Positions 23,494-31,288 of a stretch of 41,455 bases of DNA are shown in pieces (position 1 is the stretch's first letter; every line of letters begins with the position of its first letter). The notes beneath the pieces are model-generated. The model worked only from the letters and a program-made list of their open reading frames with translations. It did not search any database and was not told the origin of the DNA. The translations under genes and the position numbers were made by a program. Source of the stretch: Oscillospiraceae bacterium (GTDB lineage: Bacteria; Bacillota; Clostridia; Oscillospirales; Acutalibacteraceae); assembly GCA_009785335.1 (NCBI GenBank), contig WQWM01000019.1, positions 1-41,455 of the forward strand, in the 5' to 3' direction.

Positions 23494-24435
23494 TTACGAC
23501 TCTCTTGCAGGCAAATCAAACGTGAGCCGGCCCAATCGCCCACCGCGCAATTCGTCCAGCAGCATAATGGCTGCCCGCTCGGTATCGGGTTCGTTGCCGC
23601 GCTGCAACATGCCACGCTTGCGGGCAATTTCCTCCAGCAGCTGCCATGTGGGCAACGAGATATCATCAAGTTTGTAGCGTTGCAACAGTTGCGGATAGCC
23701 CGCGGCCAACACCATAATCAGGCGCAGAGCAAGGGTTTCGCTGTCCATCACGGCATCTTTGATGCTGCCCAAAAAGGCAAGGGTTTCGCCCACAGCGGGA
23801 TCATCAAATTTGGGCCACAGCACGCCGGGGGTATCCAGCAATTCAATGGTAATGCCGTCGATTTTGCCGGCCACATGCCATTGGTTGCGCCGCGTGACGC
23901 CCGGTTGATCGGCGACTTTGGCGCGGTTTTGCCCGGCCAAGCGGTTAATCAACGACGATTTACCCACGTTGGGGATGCCCGCAATCATCAAGCGAATTGG
24001 GCGATTGGCCATGCCGCGTGCGGTGTTTTTCTCAATCGTTGCCGCACAAGCTTGTTTTACCGCGCCCGGAAACGCATTCAAGCCGCGACCCGAGCGGCAA
24101 TCAACCGCAAGAGCAGCAGCGTGTTCTTTTCGCAACATTTGCAGCCAACGCGCGGTAATATCGGCGTCGGCCAAGTCAGCTTTGTTCAGCAGCACCAAGC
24201 GCGGTTTTGCGCCAATGAGCTCGCCCAGCTCGGGGTTGCGGCTGCTTTCGGGCGCGCGTGCATCGCGCAGTTCCACCACGGCATCAATCAGCGACAGGCT
24301 TTCTTTCATCAGCCGCCGCGTTTTTGCCATGTGACCCGGAAACCACTGCACCACCTGCGACACCTGCGGTGTGGCTCCCCGCTTCGGCACCTGCGGTGCG
24401 GCTCCTCGCTTCGCGGCATTTCTATCAAGTGACAT
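23494..24435 (-). CDS. rbgA: ribosome biogenesis GTPase RbgA (YlqF)
   Basis: A 313-residue circularly permuted GTPase needed for 50S assembly. Motif order is as expected: G4 NKAD (in LVLLNKADLAD), then G1 GIPNVGKSS, then G3 DTPG, with the N-terminal WFPGHMAKTRR. The ATG at 24435 was chosen because TAAGGG lies 12 nt upstream; a TTG 12 bp earlier is too close to it. Before the conserved WFPGHM the protein carries a 9-residue tandem repeat (KRGA-x-PQV twice) encoded by 27-bp repeat units at 24361-24414. Last gene of rplS-lepB-lepB-rbgA; rnhB, often next, is absent. Confidence 0.93.
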   Translation of the reverse strand: MSLDRNAAKRGAAPQVPKRGATPQVSQVVQWFPGHMAKTRRLMKESLSLIDAVVELRDARAPESSRNPELGELIGAKPRLVLLNKADLADADITARWLQMLRKEHAAALAVDCRSGRGLNAFPGAVKQACAATIEKNTARGMANRPIRLMIAGIPNVGKSSLINRLAGQNRAKVADQPGVTRRNQWHVAGKIDGITIELLDTPGVLWPKFDDPAVGETLAFLGSIKDAVMDSETLALRLIMVLAAGYPQLLQRYKLDDISLPTWQLLEEIARKRGMLQRGNEPDTERAAIMLLDELRGGRLGRLTFDLPARES

Positions 24436-24453
24436 AAAGAGTATCAACCCTTA

Positions 24454-25029
24454 CTAATTATGGTTAAAGCCAGTGCCCCAGTTCGGGAACAAGCGCGCCA
24501 TCAAGCGACCCAACACATCATCCACGCGCACAAAACCAATTTGCACATCGCGGCTGTCGGTGGAGCCGGTGCGGTTGTCGCCCAGCACAAACACGGTGTT
24601 TTCGGGCACCGTCAACGGAAACGCCAAGCCTCCCGAGGAAGGTTCGGTTTGTCCTTGCAAATTTCCAAGATATGGTTCATCAATGCGGATTCCATCGACG
24701 TAAACCACGCCGTCGCGCAGGTCAACATGCTGCCCTGCCACGGCAATCACGCGTTTCACTAGCGGCACCTGAAAATCATTGTCACGCGGGGAAATAATCA
24801 CCACATCGCCTTGGCGCGGGTTGGCGAAAGATGTGATCACCAGCCAGTCGTTGTTGGAAAGTGTGGGTTCCATGCTCGCGCCCTCCACGCCTGCAAAGCG
24901 CAGCACAAAGGTAAATAATATGGCAATGGCCAGCACCGCCGTTGCGATGACTTCCGCCACCTCAAAGCAGGCTTTCTGCGCAATTTTTGGTTCGATGGGC
25001 TTGCATAATGTATCGGGACGGTCGTTCAT
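24454..25029 (-). CDS. lepB: type I signal peptidase, copy 1
   Basis: A 191-residue signal peptidase I with one N-terminal membrane anchor (about 28-45), catalytic Ser52 in GASMEPTL, general base Lys92 in LVKRVIAVAG and the GDNRTGSTDSR box. It cuts secretory signal peptides on the outer face of the membrane. AGGAGG precedes the ATG, and the gap to the upstream lepB is 12 bp. Part of the rplS-lepB-lepB-rbgA operon. Confidence 0.95.
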   Translation of the reverse strand: MNDRPDTLCKPIEPKIAQKACFEVAEVIATAVLAIAILFTFVLRFAGVEGASMEPTLSNNDWLVITSFANPRQGDVVIISPRDNDFQVPLVKRVIAVAGQHVDLRDGVVYVDGIRIDEPYLGNLQGQTEPSSGGLAFPLTVPENTVFVLGDNRTGSTDSRDVQIGFVRVDDVLGRLMARLFPNWGTGFNHN

Positions 25030-25041
25030 AGCGGCCTCCTA

Positions 25042-25572
25042 TTATGATGGTAGCAGCACACGCCCGATGACAAAACGTTGGTCAATCAGGCCAATTTCGC
25101 TGTGGCGGCTATCCATGGAATTATTGCGATTATCGCCCAGCACAAACACGGTGCCGGGCAGCACGGTGATGGGGAAAGCCACATCGCCGGGCCTGCTGAT
25201 GGGGTCGAACTCGGGTTCATGCAGGGGCTGACTGTTGCGGTAAACCACGCCGGCCTCGAAGTCAATGTAAATGATGTCGCCCGGCAGACCAATCACACGT
25301 TTCACCACATGGTTGTCCAGCAGCGTGCCATCTTCCGACACCACAATGATGTCGCCGTGACGCAACTGAATGGGCGTTGCGGTAATGAGCATCATTTGTC
25401 CGTTTTCGAGCGTGGGCAGCATGGAAGGCCCTTGCACTGCCGAATAGCGCACCACAAATGTGAGGGCTAATGCCAGCATCAAAACACCGTCGCAAAACAC
25501 TTCTGCCGCAAAAAACAAACTGCGCAATGCAGGGTGAATGTCGCGGTTTGCGCACAATCGCTTGGTTATCAT
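25042..25572 (-). CDS. lepB: type I signal peptidase, copy 2
   Basis: A 176-residue paralogue with Ser50 in GPSMLPTL, Lys91 in VVKRVIGLPGD and GDNRNNSMDSR. One membrane anchor (about 24-41). The start at 25572 has AGGAGGGG 6 nt upstream; a longer frame to 25617 begins inside a repeat (GAAGCGGCTAAAG) and was not used. The lysine box follows the textbook GLPGD form more closely than copy 1. Confidence 0.94.
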   Translation of the reverse strand: MITKRLCANRDIHPALRSLFFAAEVFCDGVLMLALALTFVVRYSAVQGPSMLPTLENGQMMLITATPIQLRHGDIIVVSEDGTLLDNHVVKRVIGLPGDIIYIDFEAGVVYRNSQPLHEPEFDPISRPGDVAFPITVLPGTVFVLGDNRNNSMDSRHSEIGLIDQRFVIGRVLLPS

Positions 25573-25597
25573 GCTGACCCCTCCTGTTTCAGTGAAG

Positions 25598-25697
25598 TAA
25601 AACTTTAGCCGCTTCACGGTGAGTTTTCATGAAACCATCAGAGAACACAGCGAAGCGGCATTAAAGTTTTTTGGTTGCTTTTTTACAAAAAAGTAAC
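25598..25697. repeat. facing pair of hairpin-element halves between rplS and lepB
   Basis: A reversed, hairpin-less copy (AACTTTAGCCGCTTCACGG, about 25600-25619) faces a complete copy: AGCGAAGCGG, TTAAAGTTTTTTGG, arms GTTGCTTTTTT (25674-25684) and AAAAAAGTAAC (25687-25697), with one G-T pair. The hairpin touches the rplS stop codon. Confidence 0.8.
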
Positions 25698-26092
25698 TAT
25701 GCGATTTTTTGTTTGACTTTCGCAGCTTTACCCACGCGACCACGCAGATAATACAGCTTGGCGCGGCGCACATGGCCCAAGCGCACGATTTCCACTTTCA
25801 CCACGTTGGGGCTGTGCAGCGGGAAAACACGCTCCACGCCAACGCCATAGCTCAAACGGCGCACGGTGAAGGTTTCGCTCACGCCACTGCCGCGGCGGGC
25901 GATGACGGTGCCTTCAAACACTTGCACGCGCTCACGTTCGCCTTCGCGAATTTTCACGTGAACTTTCACGGTGGAACCGATGATAATTTCGGGCGGGGCT
26001 TCTTTCATGCTGTCTTTTGCTGTCATGAGCAAAGCAGCATAGCCGCAATTGGGGTTAAGGTCGATGAGTTGTTGTGCTTTTTCTTGATTCAT
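25697..26092 (-). CDS. rplS: 50S ribosomal protein L19
   Basis: A 131-residue L19. The conserved body is clear: [52 protein letters not shown] and [16 protein letters not shown]. The N-terminus is unusual: residues 1-35 (with [14 protein letters not shown]) do not look like the usual short helix and make the protein about 15 residues longer than typical. The ATG at 26092 has AAAGGA 10 nt upstream; the internal ATG at residue 23 has no ribosome binding site. First gene of the rplS-lepB-lepB-rbgA operon. Confidence 0.95.
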   Translation of the reverse strand: MNQEKAQQLIDLNPNCGYAALLMTAKDSMKEAPPEIIIGSTVKVHVKIREGERERVQVFEGTVIARRGSGVSETFTVRRLSYGVGVERVFPLHSPNVVKVEIVRLGHVRRAKLYYLRGRVGKAAKVKQKIA

Positions 26093-26160
26093 GGGGAGTC
26101 AATCCTTTTGATATGTTTTCGTGGGTTCATAGGCGATGCTAGAGGAACACACCACATAGT

Positions 26161-26189
26161 ATTATAGCACAGGCGAATTTGCTTGTCAA
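26161..26189 (-). promoter_or_regulatory. consensus sigma-A promoter of the rplS operon
   Basis: On the minus strand, TTGACA (26189-26184), 17 bp, TATAAT (26166-26161): a full consensus. The leader to rplS is about 65 nt. Confidence 0.88.
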
Positions 26190-26192
26190 GCT

Positions 26193-27323
26193 TTATTTGC
26201 TCAATTGCGCCAACATTTCTGCAAAGCGTGGGTCTTCGCGAAACGCTTGCGGCCATGGGAAGAGTTCTTCATAACAACTATCCGTATACATTTCGTGCAG
26301 ATAATTCGTGTAGCTAAACTCCGCATACCCTGGGACGCGTTCATTCGCAAGACCTGCCAGCAACGGCGAAGTGTGCACAATGCTGGGTGGCTGTTTATCA
26401 TATGCCAAGATTAACTCTACAGCTCGGTGCAGCGCAGCAAAGGCTTCGTCAAACTCATCCGCGTGCGCATGCCAAAGCGCAATAAAGCTCCAGTCATACA
26501 TCAATGAGGTGCTGTGCTTGCCAAAGTCGCCATGCGGAAAGAATAAATCGAACAAGGCTAGCTTGGTGCGCAGGGTATGCAGATATTCCGGGACTGTTGG
26601 TTCGATGCTGCCGTTCAAGTGTGTGAGCATATAGTTTAGCATTTGCACGGTTGAAATGATGGCCTCTTGGCAGGCGGTTTTACATTCTTCCTGCGTGCCG
26701 GGCAAAAACATGGTGCTTTTGTATTCACGGCTGCTGAGCAAGTCAGGCAGTTCATTGATAATGCGCTTGATTTCTGCGCTTTCTGCTGCGCAATTTTCGG
26801 GGTCACGCTGCACAATGCGGATGAGAAAATGGCACATATTGCCTTTAACATCAATGCGAATAGCATCGATGGTGCAGTTTTCGAGGATGTTGTCATAGAT
26901 CATTCGCACTTCTGGCAAGCGTTCGCGCACACGCTCGGCCGTGTCGTCTGGACCAAGCGCGGTCATCAAGCCAAAATGCAAACGCCACAACCGCCACTCG
27001 CTAGGAAATTCTTTCAGCATAGCGTTAAGTTGCGTGGTATACTCTTTGATTTGCTCACCGGGAATCCTGTTGTTTTCGTAGCGCGTGAGGATTTCTTGAA
27101 TGCGCCGCTCGTTTTCGGCTTCATTCACACCCAGCAGTTCGTCAACCTTCACGTTAAACAGCCCCGCCAAGACGGGCAACATGGATAAATCCGGCCAATT
27201 TTCGTTGCGCTCCCAGTTGCTGATGGTTTGGAAGGAAACGTTGAGGCGTTGGGCAAGTTGCTCTTGGGTCATGTTTTTTTCGCGGCGCAGACGGCGCAGG
27301 CTTTCGCCAAAGTAGATTTGCAT
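26193..27323 (-). CDS. XRE-family regulator with long C-terminal domain, copy 1
   Basis: A 376-residue protein. Residues 1-65 are an XRE helix-turn-helix (MTQEQLAQRLNVSFQTISNWERNE) followed by VKVDELLGVNEAENERR. The remaining 310 residues look helical and TPR-like, without a named domain, and end FREDPRFAEMLAQL. It shares this layout and much sequence with the next gene upstream. The ATG has AAAGGAG 6 nt before it. The role of the C-terminal part (ligand or peptide sensing) is inference. Confidence 0.88.
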   Translation of the reverse strand: MQIYFGESLRRLRREKNMTQEQLAQRLNVSFQTISNWERNENWPDLSMLPVLAGLFNVKVDELLGVNEAENERRIQEILTRYENNRIPGEQIKEYTTQLNAMLKEFPSEWRLWRLHFGLMTALGPDDTAERVRERLPEVRMIYDNILENCTIDAIRIDVKGNMCHFLIRIVQRDPENCAAESAEIKRIINELPDLLSSREYKSTMFLPGTQEECKTACQEAIISTVQMLNYMLTHLNGSIEPTVPEYLHTLRTKLALFDLFFPHGDFGKHSTSLMYDWSFIALWHAHADEFDEAFAALHRAVELILAYDKQPPSIVHTSPLLAGLANERVPGYAEFSYTNYLHEMYTDSCYEELFPWPQAFREDPRFAEMLAQLSK

Positions 27324-27351
27324 GTTGCATCTCCTTTAAAAATAGGATATC

Positions 27352-27396
27352 ACAGCGCTGTACTACCATGATACCCTATTTGAGGTGGAAATGCAA
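27352..27396 (-). promoter_or_regulatory. promoter of XRE copy 1 with palindromic site at the start of transcription
   Basis: On the minus strand, TTGCAT (27396-27391), 17 bp, TATCAT (27373-27368), 6 bp, then the palindrome ACAGCGCTGT (27361-27352) followed by GATATC. The same order and spacing occur before copy 2. Confidence 0.7.
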
Positions 27397-27398
27397 TG

Positions 27399-28535
27399 TC
27401 AAGTTTCTTGAGAAAAATTCAAGTACTGTTGGAAACGTGGGTCTTCGCGGAATTCTTCTGGCCACGGATAGCGATCAGCGAACAGGCACTCTAAACGCTT
27501 GGTATGGTTTTGATCGCAGCAGGTTTTATCATAGGATAGGCCTGCCAGCAGCGGCGAGGTGTGCGTGATGATTTGGGGTTGGGCATCAAACTCGCGCGCG
27601 ACTGCGATGGCGCGGTTCAAGTGTTCGAAAGCGGCATCGAAGTTGCTAAGCAGGGAATGATAAAACGCGAGATAGCCACTGGTGTAGATGATATGCCAAG
27701 TTTGGATGCCATAATCACCGTCGGGGTAGATGAGCGCAATGAGTTTCATTTCAATCTCATGCGCATAGACGATTTCCGCTGCGTTGGCATAAGTCGATTC
27801 ATCACCCGGATGAGCGACATAAGGACCGTGACGACCGATTGCGTGCGTGAGCAGCCACAATGACTTTTGAATTTTTTCCTGCACCGCACGCAGTTGCGGC
27901 TCACCTGGCATGGTGACCAAGGTGGCAATGTGCTCGCGGCTGGTCATCAACGACGGCATTTCGGCTAAAATTTTCTCGCATTCTTCCTGCCGCGCGGGGT
28001 TGCCAAGCGGCTGTTCTTCGGGGTCAAATGGCCGGGCGAGTTGATGCAAATATTGCACAAAACCGCGCTTTGCCCGAATGCGTATGCTGTCATCCTTGCA
28101 GTGCTCCACAATGTTTTCATAAATTTCGCGCACTTCTTTCTCCACGGCCAGGCTAGCTTTCAGCCCCGGGCCGCGCGCGCCCAACAAACACTCCAGATAG
28201 CGCACCAAAATGCGATAGTCTAACGGGAATTCCGCAACGGCAGCTTTGAGTATCGCCAGTCGTTCTTGCCTGGTTTTGCGATTTTTGTCGTACATATCCA
28301 TGATTTCTTGCACGCGTTGCTCGTTTTCGGCTTGGTTCACCCCCAGCAGCTCATCAACCTTCACGTTAAACAACCCCGCCAAGGCTGGCAGCATGGTGAT
28401 GTCTGGGTAGCTTTCGTTGCGCTCCCATTTGCTGATGGTTTGGAAGGTGACATGCAAGCGTTGAGCGAGTTGCTCCTGCGTTAGCCCTGCGGCCAAGCGC
28501 AGGCGGCGCACGCTTTCGCCAAAATAAAGTTTCAT
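27399..28535 (-). CDS. XRE-family regulator with long C-terminal domain, copy 2
   Basis: A 378-residue paralogue of the gene at 26193. It shares the N-terminal domain almost throughout (LTQEQLAQRLHVTFQTISKW; MLPALAGLFNVKVDELLGV) and key C-terminal phrases (THTSPLLAGL; FREDPRF). The middle is more diverged. AAGGAG precedes the ATG. The gap to copy 1 holds only the copy 1 promoter, so each gene has its own control. Confidence 0.88.
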   Translation of the reverse strand: MKLYFGESVRRLRLAAGLTQEQLAQRLHVTFQTISKWERNESYPDITMLPALAGLFNVKVDELLGVNQAENEQRVQEIMDMYDKNRKTRQERLAILKAAVAEFPLDYRILVRYLECLLGARGPGLKASLAVEKEVREIYENIVEHCKDDSIRIRAKRGFVQYLHQLARPFDPEEQPLGNPARQEECEKILAEMPSLMTSREHIATLVTMPGEPQLRAVQEKIQKSLWLLTHAIGRHGPYVAHPGDESTYANAAEIVYAHEIEMKLIALIYPDGDYGIQTWHIIYTSGYLAFYHSLLSNFDAAFEHLNRAIAVAREFDAQPQIITHTSPLLAGLSYDKTCCDQNHTKRLECLFADRYPWPEEFREDPRFQQYLNFSQET

Positions 28536-28557
28536 GGTGGCTCCTTGTTGTGATATT

Positions 28558-28601
28558 CAGCGCTGTAACCCTAGTATACACCATTGCGGGGGCAAAAGCA
28601 A
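28558..28601 (-). promoter_or_regulatory. promoter of XRE copy 2 with palindromic site at the start of transcription
   Basis: On the minus strand, TTGCTT (28601-28596), 17 bp, TATACT (28578-28573), 6 bp, then ACAGCGCTG (28566-28558) and AATATC. It closely matches the copy 1 layout at 27352-27396. Confidence 0.7.
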
Positions 28602-28666
28602 TATCGCGCTGCGGGAGAAAAATTCAACTGGCGGGCGAGCGCCGAGGTCATTCACGATTATTTCAC

Positions 28667-28695
28667 TTGACTTTTTTGCACGCACGGTGTATAAT
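28667..28695 (+). promoter_or_regulatory. sigma-A promoter of greA
   Basis: TTGACT (28667-28672), 17 bp, TATAAT (28690-28695), 39 bp before the greA ATG. It may also drive the glycosyltransferase and exporter genes that follow without a terminator. Confidence 0.8.
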
Positions 28696-28734
28696 AGATT
28701 ACCTATATATGATTTACTGCAGAGGAGAATTGCC

Positions 28735-29217
28735 ATGCAATCAAACCAGATTTTCGTCACTGCCGAGGGCTACAAAGCACTGGTGGATGAACTGGAAGCG
28801 TTACGCACCACCGGGCGCGAGCAAATTGCCGAGAAAATCAAAGAAGCCCGCTCTTTCGGCGACCTTTCAGAAAACGCCGAATATGATGAGGCCATGAACG
28901 AACAGGCCATCATGGAAGCGAAAATTGCGCGCCTTGAAGAAGAGCTGAAGAATGCGCAAATCCTTGACGAAAAAGATATCCGCACCGACAAAATCGGTGT
29001 GGGTTCGCAAGTAAAGGTGTTCGACAAAACCTACAACGAAGAACTTGAATTTCAAATCATTGGCAAGGCACAGGCCGACCCCGACGCCGGCCGCGTGAGC
29101 GATGAATCGCCCGTGGGCCGCGCACTGCTGGACCACAAGGCTGGTGATGTGGTTGAAGTGGACACCCCCGCTGGCATTGTTGTCCTAGAGATTCTTGAAA
29201 TCTCGGCTGGCCAATGA
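28735..29217 (+). CDS. greA: transcript cleavage factor GreA
   Basis: A 160-residue GreA, which rescues backtracked RNA polymerase. The coiled coil carries the catalytic acidic tip SFGDLSENAEYDEA (about 41-54), and the C-terminal FKBP-like domain has SDESPVGRALLDHKAGDVVEV. AGAGGAG precedes the ATG. The stop overlaps the next gene's start (ATGA), linking greA to a cell-surface polymer cluster, an unusual partner. Confidence 0.96.
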   Translation: MQSNQIFVTAEGYKALVDELEALRTTGREQIAEKIKEARSFGDLSENAEYDEAMNEQAIMEAKIARLEEELKNAQILDEKDIRTDKIGVGSQVKVFDKTYNEELEFQIIGKAQADPDAGRVSDESPVGRALLDHKAGDVVEVDTPAGIVVLEILEISAGQ

Positions 29218-29864
29218 TTTCTGTGCTGCTAACCGCCTATTGTGGCGAGCGGTTTATTGGCGAGCAAGTGGCATCCATCTTGGCGCAGTTGCAGCCCGGA
29301 GATGAGTTGATCATCAGCGATGATTCGCCCAACATGACGCTGCAATTCGATGACCCGCGCGTGCGCTATCTGCAAGGCCCGCGCCAAGGCGTGGTACCCA
29401 ATGTGGCGTTTTTGCTCATGCAGGCACGGGGCGACATTCTCGTGTTGTGCGACCAAGATGACGTATGGCTACCCGGCAAACTAGATGCCGTGCGAGCATT
29501 ACAAGGCTGCTCGTTGCTTGTGCATGCTGCGCATGTGACTGACGAGCACTTGAACATCACAGGGCAAACACAGGCAAAACCGGGCATGCTGCGCAACATC
29601 ATCAAGAATAGTTACACGGGCTGCTGCATGGCATTCACACGCGAATTGCTGCCGCATGTGTTGCCGTTCCCTAAGAGCTTGCCCATGCATGACCAATGGA
29701 TTGGTTTGCAGGCCGAAAGATATGGCCAAGTAATTGTGCACAACGAGCCGCTCATTTTGTGGCGGCGGCACAGCGGCACACAAACCGGGCATCGCACCAC
29801 GCTGCAGCAGAAGATCAGCTGGCGCATTGCCATCATTAAAGCATTGAAAGGGGGGTGCCGATGA
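29214..29864 (+). CDS. family 2 glycosyltransferase, first
   Basis: A 216-residue GT-A enzyme. Seen are SVLLTAYCGERFIGEQVASI, DELIISDDS, the metal-binding DQDD in ILVLCDQDDVWLPGKL and the acceptor-side MHDQWIGLQAERYG. It resembles rhamnosyl- or glucosyltransferases of surface polysaccharide clusters; donor and acceptor are not known. Shorter than many (about 240-300). Coupled at both ends by ATGA overlaps. Confidence 0.87.
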   Translation: MISVLLTAYCGERFIGEQVASILAQLQPGDELIISDDSPNMTLQFDDPRVRYLQGPRQGVVPNVAFLLMQARGDILVLCDQDDVWLPGKLDAVRALQGCSLLVHAAHVTDEHLNITGQTQAKPGMLRNIIKNSYTGCCMAFTRELLPHVLPFPKSLPMHDQWIGLQAERYGQVIVHNEPLILWRRHSGTQTGHRTTLQQKISWRIAIIKALKGGCR

Positions 29865-30646
29865 CCAACTATTTGGTCACCGCAAGCATCGTCACCTTCA
29901 ACAACATATCCACCATTGAAGCTACCTTGCGCACGCTCAAAGAGCAAACACAGGGCGCGCGCCTGCATTTATACGTGATTGATAATTCCTCGCACGATGG
30001 TACGCTTGACTTTGTTGCCGACCTTGATCCGAACATCGAACTGGTGCGCATTCCATGGAATGTGGGCTTTGGCGCAGGGCATAATCTGATTTTGCCACGC
30101 CTGCGCAGCAAATATCACGTGATCATCAACCCCGATATTTCGCTGAGCGAAGATGCCATCACCAACATGGCGCGCTACATGGACGACAACCCCGACGTGG
30201 CCATGCTTAGCCCGCGCATTGTGTATCCCAAAACCGGCGAGCCGCAAATTTTGGGCAAACGCAACCCTCGGCTGAAGTATTTGTTCGCCAGCCGCTTGCG
30301 CCGCGGCAAACTTGCACATCGCCTGCTGCATGAATATGCCATGACAAACGAAATAAACTTTGACAAAATCTTTGACATTGAGAATGCCACCGGCTGCTTT
30401 ATGTTTATTCGCACTGAAACACTGCAGAAAATCGGCGGGTTTGACGAGCGTTATTTTCTGTATTTCGAAGATTGCGACATCACGCGTGCGCTGGCCAAGC
30501 AAGGCCGCGTGCTATGGTACCCTCACGCGACGGTGCAGCACGCATGGAAACGCGAAAGCAAAAAAAACTTTCGCCTGATGCTGATACAAATTCAATCCAT
30601 GCTGCGGTATTTTTGGAAGTGGCGGTTTAATGGACGAAAGACGTAG
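29861..30646 (+). CDS. family 2 glycosyltransferase, second (rhamnosyltransferase-like)
   Basis: A 261-residue GT-A enzyme of the WbbL/RfbF-like type: ASIVTFNNISTIEATLRTL, YVIDNSSHDGT, RIPWNVGFGAGHN, the INPDI metal site, GCFMFIRTETLQKIGGFDE, then YFEDCDITRALAKQG. The ATG at 29861 was taken because AAAGGGGG lies 6 nt before it; a GTG two codons earlier is an alternative. Probably works with the upstream transferase on the glycan exported by the ABC transporter downstream. Confidence 0.88.
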   Translation: MTNYLVTASIVTFNNISTIEATLRTLKEQTQGARLHLYVIDNSSHDGTLDFVADLDPNIELVRIPWNVGFGAGHNLILPRLRSKYHVIINPDISLSEDAITNMARYMDDNPDVAMLSPRIVYPKTGEPQILGKRNPRLKYLFASRLRRGKLAHRLLHEYAMTNEINFDKIFDIENATGCFMFIRTETLQKIGGFDERYFLYFEDCDITRALAKQGRVLWYPHATVQHAWKRESKKNFRLMLIQIQSMLRYFWKWRFNGRKT

Positions 30647-30680
30647 CCAAGCTATATGTGACATGCAGAGGAGGTAATCC

Positions 30681-30872
30681 ATGGAGCAGTATCAATTTCA
30701 ACTGGAACGCTTTGAAGATTTCGTCATTCCACCGGAGTTGCGCAAACGAAAAGGACGGATTGTTTTATTCACAGAAGCAGAACCAAAACGCTGCAAAAAA
30801 CCAACTTTCAATGCGTTTCGTGTGGATATGAGCGATTACAAATTCAATCGGGAGGATTGCTATGAGCGCTAA
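30681..30872 (+). CDS. putative antitoxin of PIN cassette 1
   Basis: A 63-residue charged protein that ends in an 11-bp overlap with a PIN-domain gene. It is not a recognised VapB, RHH or AbrB type. Its second half (KGRIVLFTEAE; FNAFRVDMSDYKFNRED) matches the partner of the second PIN gene at 32132 in the spacing IVLF...F-x-AFRV...Y/F-KF-x-RE. This suggests a conserved toxin-binding tail. AGAGGAGG precedes the ATG. The antitoxin role is inferred from position and size. Confidence 0.65.
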   Translation: MEQYQFQLERFEDFVIPPELRKRKGRIVLFTEAEPKRCKKPTFNAFRVDMSDYKFNREDCYER

Positions 30873-31275
30873 AGCTTTCCTCGATACCAACATTTTGCTC
30901 TATCCATTTGATAGTTCAAATGACGGCAGTGCAAAAGGCGAAGTTTGTCTTTCATTTTACGGACGATATAATTGTTGCACAAGCATTCAAGCTTTGCATG
31001 AGTTTTGCTTTGTATGCACGAACAAATGGAAGCAAGACGAAGCTGTTGTTGCACAAGCTGTAGAAGAAATCAGAAATGTTTGCCATGTTGGCATGGTAAC
31101 ACTGAGCACACTATATTCCGCGTTGCATATCCGCAACCGTTACCGTTACAGATATTTTGATTGCCTCATGCTTGCATCAGCATTAGAATTTGGCTGTGAA
31201 TATTTCATATCCGAGGATCTCGCCCATGGCCAAGTGATTGATGGCCGCTTGACTATCACCAATCCATTTGCCTAA
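30862..31275 (+). CDS. PIN-domain ribonuclease toxin 1 (VapC-like)
   Basis: A 137-residue PIN protein. The acidic residues expected for the metal site are present: Asp8 in FLDTNILLYPFD, Glu in QALHEFC, Asp in YFDCLMLASALE and the acidic pair in ISEDLAHGQ. Such proteins cut RNA, often tRNA. Its last 20 residues are identical to those of the second PIN protein (HGQVIDGRLTITNPFA end). It lies between the second glycosyltransferase and the exporter permease. Confidence 0.85.
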   Translation: MSAKAFLDTNILLYPFDSSNDGSAKGEVCLSFYGRYNCCTSIQALHEFCFVCTNKWKQDEAVVAQAVEEIRNVCHVGMVTLSTLYSALHIRNRYRYRYFDCLMLASALEFGCEYFISEDLAHGQVIDGRLTITNPFA

Positions 31276-31288
31276 CAGAAAGGCCAAC

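Noticed and set aside
25955..25960. A second parS-like CACGTG site
   Set aside because: It lies inside rplS and the flanks (ATTTT, AACTT) miss several of the required bases.
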